Shown: positions 16,984-25,825 of the stretch, one piece after another
How the letters are laid out: each line of letters begins with the position of its first letter
How positions within the stretch are numbered: the first letter of the stretch is position 1
Assembly (NCBI RefSeq): GCF_016652235.1
Contig: NZ_JAEPKU010000001.1
Span: 116,439 to 180,438 of the forward strand
Source of the DNA: Dysgonomonas sp. Marseille-P4677
GTDB lineage: Bacteria > Bacteroidota > Bacteroidia > Bacteroidales > Dysgonomonadaceae
Reading direction: 5' to 3'
DNA length: 64,000 bases
Made by a program: the position numbers and the translations under genes
The notes under the pieces: generated by a model
The model's database searches: none
What the model saw: the letters and a program-made list of their open reading frames with translations, nothing else
Told to the model about the DNA's origin: nothing

Positions 16984-19545
16984 ATGGAAGAGTTTTTAAT
17001 ATTTCTACTAGTAATGGTGCTTATAGCACTATTTATTATGCCTATAGTGATATTGGTTAAGATAAGTCTGATGAATAAAGATATGAGCTTCTTGAAGAGC
17101 GAAATCAAAGGTGTAAATAATGGTTTTAAGGAATTGAAACACCTATCTGCATCGAAAGAAGATATTCAAAAGATATTGGATATTCTGGATAAGTTGAAAA
17201 ATAGCCGAAGCATGTTACAGCCGAAGGTTGAAGAAGCCGAGTCGCTTGAAGATATTCATCTGCATAAAGTGATTGAGGAATCGCTTGAAGTAGCTATAAA
17301 GCCGCAAACAGAAGAAGTCGAGGAAGAAAATGTAGTTACACCTGAAACAATTAAAGAACCAATAGTTGAAAAGGTATCATTGGAGGTATATCCTCAGCAA
17401 GATACATCTCCTTCTTTCGCAGCAATTTCTAATCCTCAGCAAGAAGAACGCTTTGAAGTCGAAGAGCCTTCATCTGCTGTAGAGCAAGAGCTTGTCAATA
17501 TTTACAATAAAGAATCAGAAAAGAACTTTATTGAACGGATATTAGGTGAAAACTGGCTTAGTAAAGTCGGTATTATAACGCTTGTGCTCGGTATTGCCTT
17601 CTTTGTGAAATACGCCATCGATCAGGAGTGGATCAATGAAATCGGGCGTGTAGGAATAGGCCTACTTACGGGAGGGTTGATAGTAGGCATAGCACATAAA
17701 TTAAGATCGAAATATCAGGTGTTCTCTTCTATTTTGGTAGGCGGTGGAATTTCAGTGTTTTACATTACAATTACCTTAGCATTTAGGGAATATGAGCTAT
17801 TCAATCAAACGGTTGCTTTTATCCTTTTGATTTTTATTACTATATGTTCAGTAATTCTTTCGCTGCTTTACGATCGTAAAGAATTGGCGATCTTTTCCTT
17901 ATTGGGTGGATTTGCTTCGCCACTGATGATAAGTACAGGTGCAGGTAACTATATCGTACTGTTCTTATACCTCTTTATTTTGAATTCGGGTATGTTGGTT
18001 ATCTCCCTTATCAAGAAATGGAGGATTATTGGTATTATAAGCTATATACTTACTCTCATTTTCTTCTGGGTATGGACTATTAGATCGTTCGATGCTCAAT
18101 TTGGAGGAGCTACCTTGTTCGCTGTACTCTTCTTCTGTCAGTTTTATTTGTTGGCTATTATAGAACATTTCAAGTCGGACAAGAAGGTTACAGCCTATCA
18201 GGCGATCTTAATACTCTCAAATAATCTGTCCGTATTTTTGGCCTGTTTGTATATATTCGATGACTATGCTTACGATGTAAGAGGTATTGTAACTATTGCT
18301 ATAGCTGTAGTTAATGCGATTATTATGTTGGCTCTTTTCAGGAAGAGCGAAGTTAGTCGTAATCTTATATATCTTATCATTGCTGTAGTTATGACATTCG
18401 TCAGTCTGGCAATTCCAATACAATTGCGTGGACACGTGATAACTATGTTTTGGGCTGCCGAGGCTGTTTTGTTGCTTTGGTTGTGGCAACGTTCGCAGAT
18501 TAATGTATTCCGTGCAGGCTTTTTACTGATCAGTGCGCTGACAATAGTATCATATATAATGGATATTAATCATAATTACACCTACGATACTACTTTGCCT
18601 ATACTGACTAACCGTATATGTATTACCGGTATTGTAGTCATCGCGGGTTTTGTTATTAATTCATTTTTGTTGAGGAAAGAAGATACACACTCTGATATTG
18701 AGATTCGGGGCATTGGATTTATATCTGTGGGCCGTATTGTTAAGATTTTCAGCTTTTTTGTTGTTATTCTTACATTCGTTGTTCCTTACCTGGAGCTTAA
18801 TTATCAATTAGAGCGTTTTACCGATTCCGATCTTACATCAAGTTTCAGATATCTGGCTCTGGCTACTTACACATCGGTTTATATTGCATTATTAGCTTTT
18901 ATTTACAAGAAAAAACTAGCATCCGGTGCATTTACCTTCTTACTACTGTTTTTAGCAATTCTGCTTTATGCCGTTGCTTATTCTTATGTCGCCATAGATC
19001 TTCGTATGGATATTTTTTATCATGGCGAGTACAGTACAAATTATTTTTTGTTACACTTCTTGTCCCTGCCGGCAGTTGCCTATATTATTTACTTATTGGT
19101 GAAAAATGTGAAGGCTTTGTCTCCTGATTGGTTTACTCCGTTTTGCTGGGTATTAGTCATATCTTCGGTAGCGATATTAAGTGTCGAATTGGATCATGTT
19201 GTAATCCTTCTGTTCGGATATGAAGATAATTATTTCGATTTGTTGTATGATGTACATACTTTTGGTTATCCGATTTTATGGGGATTTTTGGCAATGATAC
19301 TTATGATATGGGGGCTAAATGGAAAAGAAGTATTACTTCGTAAAATATCACTAATATTTTTCGGTTTGATTATTCTTAAGTTTTATGGTTACGATGTCTG
19401 GTATATGTCGCAAACAGGAAGAATAGTTTCGTTTGTTGTATTAGGTGTGATATTGTTGTTGGTCTCTTTCCTTCAGCAAAAGATAAAAGTTTTGATGAAG
19501 GACGATACTGAGATAGCAGAAAAAGAAAATAAGGAACAAGAATAA
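16984..19545 (+). CDS. DUF2339 polytopic membrane protein
   Basis: An 853-residue protein. An N-terminal TM (about 3-27) is followed by a coiled-coil and acidic, low-complexity linker (about 35-175), then IERILGENWLSKVGIITLVLGIAFF and some twenty closely spaced TM helices to the C-terminus. The ILGENWLSKVG entry into the membrane domain is the hallmark of DUF2339. The function is unknown; members of this family are commonly encoded beside DUF3999 proteins, as here (gap 10 bp), so a two-part envelope complex is likely. The short charged tail is cytoplasmic or periplasmic. Confidence 0.85.
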   Translation: MEEFLIFLLVMVLIALFIMPIVILVKISLMNKDMSFLKSEIKGVNNGFKELKHLSASKEDIQKILDILDKLKNSRSMLQPKVEEAESLEDIHLHKVIEESLEVAIKPQTEEVEEENVVTPETIKEPIVEKVSLEVYPQQDTSPSFAAISNPQQEERFEVEEPSSAVEQELVNIYNKESEKNFIERILGENWLSKVGIITLVLGIAFFVKYAIDQEWINEIGRVGIGLLTGGLIVGIAHKLRSKYQVFSSILVGGGISVFYITITLAFREYELFNQTVAFILLIFITICSVILSLLYDRKELAIFSLLGGFASPLMISTGAGNYIVLFLYLFILNSGMLVISLIKKWRIIGIISYILTLIFFWVWTIRSFDAQFGGATLFAVLFFCQFYLLAIIEHFKSDKKVTAYQAILILSNNLSVFLACLYIFDDYAYDVRGIVTIAIAVVNAIIMLALFRKSEVSRNLIYLIIAVVMTFVSLAIPIQLRGHVITMFWAAEAVLLLWLWQRSQINVFRAGFLLISALTIVSYIMDINHNYTYDTTLPILTNRICITGIVVIAGFVINSFLLRKEDTHSDIEIRGIGFISVGRIVKIFSFFVVILTFVVPYLELNYQLERFTDSDLTSSFRYLALATYTSVYIALLAFIYKKKLASGAFTFLLLFLAILLYAVAYSYVAIDLRMDIFYHGEYSTNYFLLHFLSLPAVAYIIYLLVKNVKALSPDWFTPFCWVLVISSVAILSVELDHVVILLFGYEDNYFDLLYDVHTFGYPILWGFLAMILMIWGLNGKEVLLRKISLIFFGLIILKFYGYDVWYMSQTGRIVSFVVLGVILLLVSFLQQKIKVLMKDDTEIAEKENKEQE

Positions 19546-19555
19546 AAAATACAAT

Positions 19556-20773
19556 ATGAAGAAGTCTCTATATACATGTATATTATTATTTATTACTTCG
19601 GGTATATTTGCTCAGTCTATATGGAAGGCGGATATCTTACCTGTCGAAATAAGTGGATATTACAATGTAAAATTAAGTCAGGAAATAATCGGTTTGTCAG
19701 AGGATTTTAGATTGACAGATATTAGAATCAGAGATAAGGATAGTAAAGAGATTCCATATTTTCTTCGTTCTGTAAATCCGGTGGAAGAAATAAGTAGTTT
19801 TGAGAATTATGCATTGAAACAGAATATTGTAAAAGATAGTCTCAATATACTGATTATAGATAATAATAAGGGAGAAAATATTTCTCATTTTTATATTGTA
19901 GCACAAAACGCGGATGTTACTAAATATGCAAGAGTGAGAGGCAGTAACGATGAGGAACAGTGGTATATTGTTAAACAAGCAACAAGGATATCTGATCTGG
20001 GCTATGAAAGAGAACTGAGTGATGAAATTATGATACTCGATATACCTCAAGGAAATTACAAATATTATGAAATTACTCTGTCCAACAATCAGAAGAGTCC
20101 GTTGAAAATATTAAGGGTTGGTAAGATTAAGAACTCCAGTATCTACGGACAGTTTACAGAGATTCTCACAGAAGAATTCAATCTGTCGGATAATTCTAAA
20201 GATAAGAAAACATATATAACCTTTCCTTCACTAGTAGGTTCATATCGAATAAGTAAGATGGAGTTTAAAGTGAAAAGTAAATTTCAATATCTTCGTCAAA
20301 CTCGTATTGTCGATAAAGCCAATCATAACAGTGTCGTGTTTGATCTGTCATCTAAAAGTGAAAATACGTTTTTTATCAACGATTTTAAATTGGATAAAGA
20401 TATTCCGATAGAAATTGAAAATAATGATAATCTGCCACTCTCTATAGATAGTATCAGAGTTTATGGACTCAATCGTTATCTATGCGCCTATCTTGAAGAA
20501 GGGAAGTCCTATGGATTATATATTGAGACAGGAAATAATATCCTGCCTGATTACGATATAGAACATTTTCGGAAAGATATCCCGAATGATTTACCTGTGG
20601 TTTCCACTCTTGGGTTGGAACAAATTCAATCGGGTGATGATATAGCCAAGAGAGAGCTTTCGTGGATAGAAAAACCTGTGTTTTTATGGGGGGTAATTAT
20701 TGTTATAGGTCTTTTTCTTGTTTTCGTTTGTGTGAAGATGATTAAGGAATTAAAGATGCGAAATAAGGAGTAA
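19556..20773 (+). CDS. DUF3999 domain envelope protein
   Basis: A 405-residue protein with a signal peptide (about 1-20, ...SGIFAQS), a large beta-rich periplasmic domain that fits DUF3999, and a single C-terminal TM helix (near 373-394, VFLWGVIIVIGLFLVFVCVK) with a short basic tail. It should face the periplasm while anchored in the inner membrane. The tight pairing with the upstream DUF2339 gene suggests that the two products act together. No enzymatic motif is visible. Confidence 0.8.
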   Translation: MKKSLYTCILLFITSGIFAQSIWKADILPVEISGYYNVKLSQEIIGLSEDFRLTDIRIRDKDSKEIPYFLRSVNPVEEISSFENYALKQNIVKDSLNILIIDNNKGENISHFYIVAQNADVTKYARVRGSNDEEQWYIVKQATRISDLGYERELSDEIMILDIPQGNYKYYEITLSNNQKSPLKILRVGKIKNSSIYGQFTEILTEEFNLSDNSKDKKTYITFPSLVGSYRISKMEFKVKSKFQYLRQTRIVDKANHNSVVFDLSSKSENTFFINDFKLDKDIPIEIENNDNLPLSIDSIRVYGLNRYLCAYLEEGKSYGLYIETGNNILPDYDIEHFRKDIPNDLPVVSTLGLEQIQSGDDIAKRELSWIEKPVFLWGVIIVIGLFLVFVCVKMIKELKMRNKE

Positions 20774-20822
20774 ACAATATTAAAACTGATTGTTCTTCAT
20801 TTATATTTTATAACTAATTCCC

Positions 20823-20830
20823 TATCTTTG
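20823..20830 (+). promoter_or_regulatory. promoter -7 box for rlmD
   Basis: TATCTTTG, full match to TAnnTTTG, 33 nt before the rlmD start; no spaced -33 TTTG. Confidence 0.5.
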
Positions 20831-20863
20831 CATCCATTCTAAAAGAAAACTAAAAAAACATCG

Positions 20864-22279
20864 ATGGGCCGAAAGAAAAAAGAGCATCCTCTTATAGAGA
20901 ATGTGCAGATAGTGGATATTGCTGCCGAAGGAAAGGCAATAGCAAAAATAGATGATCTTGTCGTTTTTATCCCCTATGTTGTGCCGGGCGATATAGTCGA
21001 TTTACAGATTACCCGTAAGAAAAATAAATATGCAGAAGGAAAACCCGTTCGTTTTATATCCTACTCGCCTAATAGAGTAGAGGCTTTTTGCGAGCATTTT
21101 GGTATTTGTGGCGGCTGTAAATGGCAGATATTGCCTTATGTAGAACAACTGAAGTTTAAACAAAAGCAGGTAACGGATAATCTTACTCGGATCGGCAAGG
21201 TAGAACTACCTGAAATACAACCTATCTTAGGTTCGGATAAAACAGAATTTTATAGAAATAAGCTGGAATTTACATTTTCCAATAAAAAATGGCTGACATT
21301 GGAGCAACTCCGTTCGGGTGAGAGCTTTTCAGATATGAATATGAATGCTTTGGGCTTTCATATACCGGGTGCATTCGATAAGGTTCTAGATATAAATAAG
21401 TGTTGGTTACAGGATGATGTATCTAATCAGATTCGCAATTTCATCCGTCAATATTGTTATGATAAAAACTATACCTTTTTCGATTTGAGAAATAGGGGCG
21501 GACTGATGCGTAATCTTATTGTGCGAACATCTACGACCGGAGAACTAATGCTTATTGTTGTGTTTTATGACAATGAAAAACAGCAACATGAAGATCTTTT
21601 AAATGCTATAGCCAACGAGTTTCCACAAATAACGTCTTTACTTTATATTGTCAATCAAAAGGCGAATGATACAATTACCGATCAGGAAGTATTGACATGG
21701 AAGGGTAATGATTTTATTTACGAGGAAATGGAAGGGCTGAAGTTTAAAATTGGGCCGAAATCATTTTATCAGACAAACAGTGAACAGGCATATAATCTAT
21801 ATAAAGTAACGCGTGATTTTGCTCAATTGACAGGAGATGAATTAGTATATGATCTTTATACAGGTACCGGTACAATTGCGAACTTTATTGCTCGTCAATC
21901 TAAGAAAGTAGTAGGTATCGAGTATGTAGAAGATGCTATTGAAGATGCTAAATTCAATTCTAAGAATAATGAGATTCACAATACGTTGTTCTATGCCGGT
22001 GATATGAAAGATATTCTTACTCAGGACTTCATAAATGAGCATGGGCGACCAGATGTGATTATTACCGATCCACCTCGTGCAGGAATGCATGATGATGTGA
22101 TTCAATCTATTTTGTTTGCCGAACCACAACGTATTGTCTATGTAAGCTGTAATCCGGCTACTCAGGCGCGTGACTTATCTCTATTAGATGAAAAATATAG
22201 AGTTACAAAAGTGCAGCCGGTAGATATGTTTCCTCATACACACCATGTGGAGAATGTCGTTCTTTTAGAAAAGCGATAA
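20864..22279 (+). CDS. rlmD: 23S rRNA (uracil-C5)-methyltransferase, RlmD family
   Basis: A 471-residue RNA m5U methyltransferase. It has an N-terminal TRAM domain (about 1-65), Fe-S cluster cysteines in CEHFGICGGCKW with a further Cys in KCWLQ, and a SAM-dependent Rossmann domain with VYDLYTGTGTIANF. Catalysis is shown by TDPPRAGM and by the nucleophile Cys in VYVSCNPATQARD. Bacteroidetes copies may act on U1939 or other uridines (RlmC/RlmD/RumA-type), so the exact target base is inferred. Single gene, ending at a bidirectional hairpin. Confidence 0.88.
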   Translation: MGRKKKEHPLIENVQIVDIAAEGKAIAKIDDLVVFIPYVVPGDIVDLQITRKKNKYAEGKPVRFISYSPNRVEAFCEHFGICGGCKWQILPYVEQLKFKQKQVTDNLTRIGKVELPEIQPILGSDKTEFYRNKLEFTFSNKKWLTLEQLRSGESFSDMNMNALGFHIPGAFDKVLDINKCWLQDDVSNQIRNFIRQYCYDKNYTFFDLRNRGGLMRNLIVRTSTTGELMLIVVFYDNEKQQHEDLLNAIANEFPQITSLLYIVNQKANDTITDQEVLTWKGNDFIYEEMEGLKFKIGPKSFYQTNSEQAYNLYKVTRDFAQLTGDELVYDLYTGTGTIANFIARQSKKVVGIEYVEDAIEDAKFNSKNNEIHNTLFYAGDMKDILTQDFINEHGRPDVIITDPPRAGMHDDVIQSILFAEPQRIVYVSCNPATQARDLSLLDEKYRVTKVQPVDMFPHTHHVENVVLLEKR

Positions 22280-22303
22280 TCGAAATACAATATTATTCAA
22301 GAA

Positions 22304-22341
22304 GAGTGAGATACCTGAAATAAGATTTAGGTGTCTCATTC
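22304..22341. terminator. hairpin between convergent rlmD and the EEP gene
   Basis: A 16-bp stem (22304-22319 with 22326-22341, including three G-T pairs) lies in the gap between converging genes. T-runs on either side are weak, so termination would be less efficient than at the other sites. Confidence 0.6.
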
Positions 22342-22345
22342 GTCC

Positions 22346-23485
22346 TTATTTAAAAGCGAGGTATGTCCACACCGGATAGTGATCTGAATATTTAACCCTA
22401 CCGATAGTGGTATTATAGGATTCGAAAGCACGTGAGTGCATAATATAATCTATTCTCACCCAGAAATAATTCTCGTGGTAAGTAATTCCCTGCCCCAATC
22501 CGGTATTGGCATAAGAATCTATTAAATCGCCTCTGATTGTGTGATAACTATATGATATGGGTGTGTCGTTAAAGTCTCCACACACAATGGTTGCATCCGT
22601 ATCTTGCTTATCCATGAAGCTTCGAATCATATTCGCTTGCTCTTCCCTTATCTGATAGGCGGTACCCAAGCGATCTTGTAATGTCGCGGCCATTTCATCG
22701 AAAGACTCTCTATCTCTTGTTTTCAGAAAATCTTTATACAGTTTTTTGTCTTCTGTTGTTAGCCTATTTGATTCAAGATGATTTACAACCAGTGTTACTT
22801 TCCTCTTTTGTATCTCAAGAGTGTATATGACTGAGCCATTGTAGGGACTCTCTATGGGGACTTTCCTTGTCTCTAAGATAGGGAATTTGGAATAACAAGC
22901 AATGCCATATTTGTGTGATTTTCTGGCCTTACCCAATTGAATAATTGACTTATACGGATAGTCCTTCATTATGGATGCCAATTCCTGTTCCGATATTATA
23001 CTATTCTTACTTTTACCTGTAGCGACAACAAATTCTTGAAAACAAACGATATCAGCATTGCTGTTTGAAACGTATTCTAATATCGGATTTCTCCGGGCTT
23101 TTTCCCCTGTAAGCCAATTGAATCCTCTTACATTATAAGTTAATACTTTAATACTTTTCTCCGGTATCTTTTCCTTAGGCGTTTTGAAATGGATGGGAAA
23201 GCAAGTCGATATCGGTTGCCAGCAAGCCAGAATGACAACCAATTGAACGATAGCATATTTCCATCTGAGAAATATAACCCATAGGATTAGATAAGCAATA
23301 TTGATGAATAGAGTAATAGGGAATATTAATCCCAGATAGGCTATTAGGGTTATCTTGGAAGGGGCTACCGTCCAAGCCAAGAGGGATAATAATAAGAATA
23401 ATATTGCAATTATATTAGTTGCAAAAATTGTATATTTTATAATCCTACCTATTTTCTTGCCTAATAATTTACTTTTTACTGGCAT
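22346..23485 (-). CDS. membrane-anchored endonuclease/exonuclease/phosphatase (EEP) family protein
   Basis: A 379-residue protein. Two or three TM helices occupy about residues 15-95, then an EEP hydrolase domain carries KVLTYNVRGFNW (metal Asn), DIVCFQEFV (metal Glu), VNHLESNR (His/Asn), VCGDFNDTPISY (catalytic Asp/Asn) and a terminal KYSDHYPVW (catalytic Asp-His). The fold is shared by DNase I, sphingomyelinases and phosphatases; substrate is unknown. The N-terminal membrane anchor and the YafD-like layout suggest action at the envelope. The gene overlaps the 3' end of the second rhomboid by 17 bp. Confidence 0.85.
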   Translation of the reverse strand: MPVKSKLLGKKIGRIIKYTIFATNIIAILFLLLSLLAWTVAPSKITLIAYLGLIFPITLFINIAYLILWVIFLRWKYAIVQLVVILACWQPISTCFPIHFKTPKEKIPEKSIKVLTYNVRGFNWLTGEKARRNPILEYVSNSNADIVCFQEFVVATGKSKNSIISEQELASIMKDYPYKSIIQLGKARKSHKYGIACYSKFPILETRKVPIESPYNGSVIYTLEIQKRKVTLVVNHLESNRLTTEDKKLYKDFLKTRDRESFDEMAATLQDRLGTAYQIREEQANMIRSFMDKQDTDATIVCGDFNDTPISYSYHTIRGDLIDSYANTGLGQGITYHENYFWVRIDYIMHSRAFESYNTTIGRVKYSDHYPVWTYLAFK

Positions 23486-24353
23486 CGAACAATCGTTTTT
23501 TTTCTTCAGTGTTTAAACTTGTGTAACCAGAAGCTTTTATTTTATCGAGAATGCGATCTATTTCTTCTGATTCGTTGCGCTTACGCTGATTATATTCATA
23601 ATCAGTTTCAGTTCTGTTATATTTAACCTTCATCTTCTTTTGTGATTTAGGTTTCGATAGATTGGCTATAGAGTCTATAATTTTGCTGAGCCAACCCGTA
23701 ATATCTTTCCCTCGCAGATATTGTTTTGCATAAATATAGCCCATTATGGCACCACCTATGTGAGCTACATGTCCGCCGGGATTACTTGTACTGCTAAGAC
23801 CTACAAAGTCAAGAACAAATATGATAAGTGCGATATAGATTATTTTAATGCGGCCAAAAAAGAAGAGCCCTACTTCCTGATTTGGACGATAGAAAGCGAC
23901 AGCAAATATAATTGCCATAACCGAAGCGGAAGCACCTATCATTGGCGCACCGTTCATCATGACAAATAGTGGAATTGTATTGAACGAAAGAACAAACAAC
24001 GCTGCTCCTGCAAACCCTCCAAGTATGTATAGACTGCCTAAATTCTTTGGACCGAAATAAGCAAGAAATATCTGTCCGAACCAATAAAGCATTAACATAT
24101 TGAATAGTATATGCAAGAAGTTTTCATGTACAAACATATATGTCAAAGGAGTCCAGAATCGCGTTGCCAAAATATCAAGACGAGCAGGTATGGCGAGGTA
24201 ATTAATTACAATATCCGTAATGTCGACGTTGAATAGTTTGGTAACATTAATACCGGTTAAGACTAAGAAAACACAAATGTTAATAACGATAAGACGAATT
24301 AATATGTCCTTACGCTTAAGTATTGGTTTTATATTATCTGAATATATTCCCAT
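23469..24353 (-). CDS. rhomboid family intramembrane serine protease (second of tandem pair)
   Basis: A 294-residue polytopic membrane protease. HENFLHILFNMLML is the first rhomboid motif, IGASASV carries the nucleophile Ser142, and GHVAHIGGAIMGY carries the catalytic His198. The usual GxSG is GASA here, still a GxSx arrangement. A soluble tail of about 80 residues, rich in Lys/Glu, follows the last TM. A frame extension to 24413 adds 20 unlikely residues; I chose the Met beginning MGIYSDNIKP. It overlaps the upstream rhomboid by 20 bp. Substrate unknown. Confidence 0.88.
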   Translation of the reverse strand: MGIYSDNIKPILKRKDILIRLIVINICVFLVLTGINVTKLFNVDITDIVINYLAIPARLDILATRFWTPLTYMFVHENFLHILFNMLMLYWFGQIFLAYFGPKNLGSLYILGGFAGAALFVLSFNTIPLFVMMNGAPMIGASASVMAIIFAVAFYRPNQEVGLFFFGRIKIIYIALIIFVLDFVGLSSTSNPGGHVAHIGGAIMGYIYAKQYLRGKDITGWLSKIIDSIANLSKPKSQKKMKVKYNRTETDYEYNQRKRNESEEIDRILDKIKASGYTSLNTEEKKRLFDASKK

Positions 24354-25086
24354 TTGTAAAGAATCCTTTTTTGCGCCAATAAAGCAATATAAAAAAACCT
24401 GTAATGAGTCCACCTAAATGAGCAAAATGAGCTACATTATCCATCGGACTGTCCACAACACCCAAAATTAGTTCCAAAGCTCCATATCCGATTACAAACC
24501 ATTTGGCTTTGATCGGTATTGGTGGAAAGAGAAGCATAAGTTCGGCATTGGGGAATAACATACCAAATGCAACCAATATACCAAACACAGCACCGGATGC
24601 TCCCAGCATAGGCCCATTTATGAGGCCGTAGAGGCTTATCATAGCTTCGTGGTCACTAGGCATCGCCATTATACTGGTAACTCCATCTTTAATCTGTGAT
24701 ACTATATCTGGAGATAATACTGCCTCTATACCCTTTACTCTAAAGTAAGTTACAATTAATTGAAGTACAGCAGCACCTATTCCTGTGATAAGATAATATA
24801 CAAGAAACTTTTTTGGGCCCCAAACAGTCTCTAATACACGGCCAAACATATATACAGCAAACATATTAAAGAATATATGCCCTAGGCTTCCATGCATGAA
24901 CATGTATGTTATTATCTGATGAGGCATGAAGAGATGGGAAGTTACATAATGAAGGGATAGATAATCATTGAGATTTATTGTATTTTTCAACATCACTGTA
25001 GCAAAATACATCAATGCATTTATGATTAGTATATTCCGAGTAACCAAGGGGATAGAGCTCATAAAGCCCGCATTGTTTTGATTCAT
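24334..25086 (-). CDS. rhomboid family intramembrane serine protease (first of tandem pair)
   Basis: A 250-residue membrane protease that cleaves single-pass membrane proteins within the bilayer. Motifs: MHGSLGHIFFNMFAVYMFG (TM2 region with the conserved His/Asn), LGASGAVFGI with nucleophile Ser164, and AHFAHLGGLITGF with catalytic His223, about six TM helices in all. It starts an overlapping run with a second rhomboid and an EEP-family protein, so the three are probably cotranscribed from the box at 25116-25123. Confidence 0.92.
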   Translation of the reverse strand: MNQNNAGFMSSIPLVTRNILIINALMYFATVMLKNTINLNDYLSLHYVTSHLFMPHQIITYMFMHGSLGHIFFNMFAVYMFGRVLETVWGPKKFLVYYLITGIGAAVLQLIVTYFRVKGIEAVLSPDIVSQIKDGVTSIMAMPSDHEAMISLYGLINGPMLGASGAVFGILVAFGMLFPNAELMLLFPPIPIKAKWFVIGYGALELILGVVDSPMDNVAHFAHLGGLITGFFILLYWRKKGFFTNGNIFR

Positions 25087-25115
25087 TTTGTTCCTTGAGT
25101 ATTGTTTTTCCGCGT

Positions 25116-25123
25116 CAAAAATA
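25116..25123 (-). promoter_or_regulatory. promoter -7 box for the rhomboid operon
   Basis: TATTTTTG on the minus strand, 29 nt before the first rhomboid ATG. Confidence 0.5.
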
Positions 25124-25228
25124 CGGATATTTTTTCTTTTTAGGACGAAAACGCTCTCTACATTTAGATATTTTCTGATTTTATGCTAGTTTTTCTCATT
25201 TTTTTTTATGATTATTAAATAAAACACC

Positions 25229-25236
25229 TATATTTG
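25229..25236 (+). promoter_or_regulatory. promoter -7 box for the HU gene
   Basis: TATATTTG, full match; the HU start is 79 nt further on, giving an AU-rich leader of about 70 nt. Confidence 0.5.
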
Positions 25237-25315
25237 GGAGTTAGAATTAGGATTAAATCTTGAATAGAACGTAATTTCAGTTATATAATGTTTAATTAAT
25301 TATTACATTTTTATT

Positions 25316-25582
25316 ATGAACAAAACAGAACTAATCAATGCTATTGCTGAAAAATCAGGATTGAGCAAAGTAGATTCTAAAAAAGCTTTGGAAGCTTTTA
25401 TCGAATCAGTAACAGGTGAAGTTAAAACAGGTGGAAAAGTAGCCCTAGTTGGCTTTGGTACATTTTCAGTAACTCAAAAAGCAGCAAGAAAAGGTATTAA
25501 TCCAAGAACGAAAGCAGTTATTGATATTCCTGCTAAGAAGACTGTTAAATTTAAAGCTGGTGCTGATTTAGCTGCATTATAA
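25316..25582 (+). CDS. HU family DNA-binding protein
   Basis: An 88-residue nucleoid protein that bends DNA as a dimer. It is typical over its whole length: MNKTELINAIAEKSGLSKVD helical base, VALVGFGTFSV beta arm base, and KGINPRTKAVIDIPAKK with the DNA-intercalating proline. A strong terminator follows, so it is monocistronic. Confidence 0.96.
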   Translation: MNKTELINAIAEKSGLSKVDSKKALEAFIESVTGEVKTGGKVALVGFGTFSVTQKAARKGINPRTKAVIDIPAKKTVKFKAGADLAAL

Positions 25583-25603
25583 TTTAGCATTTACAACAAA
25601 CAT

Positions 25604-25637
25604 AAAAAACAGAAAAGGAAAACCTTTTCTGTTTTTT
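25604..25637 (+). terminator. intrinsic terminator after HU
   Basis: A perfect 15-bp stem, AAAAAACAGAAAAGG (25604-25618) with CCTTTTCTGTTTTTT (25623-25637), loop AAAA. The outer A/T pairs make it potentially bidirectional. Confidence 0.92.
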
Positions 25638-25691
25638 GTTATATACAATCATTATTCATGCTTATAATAAATCATATAGGCACTTTTTTTA

Positions 25692-25699
25692 TACTTTTG
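25692..25699 (+). promoter_or_regulatory. promoter -7 box for argS
   Basis: TACTTTTG fits TAnnTTTG. The argS start is 127 nt away, so the leader would be about 115-120 nt; I recognise no riboswitch or attenuator in it. Confidence 0.4.
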
Positions 25700-25825
25700 C
25701 AGGAGAATAAGCTATAATAAGTAAATAAAGGTGTTTGACTGCCTGTTTTCGAGTTGTAGCAGTAAATGGTTGTTATACTAACAAAATAATAATTTGGGTC
25801 TGAGACCTTAATATTTTAACCGGAT

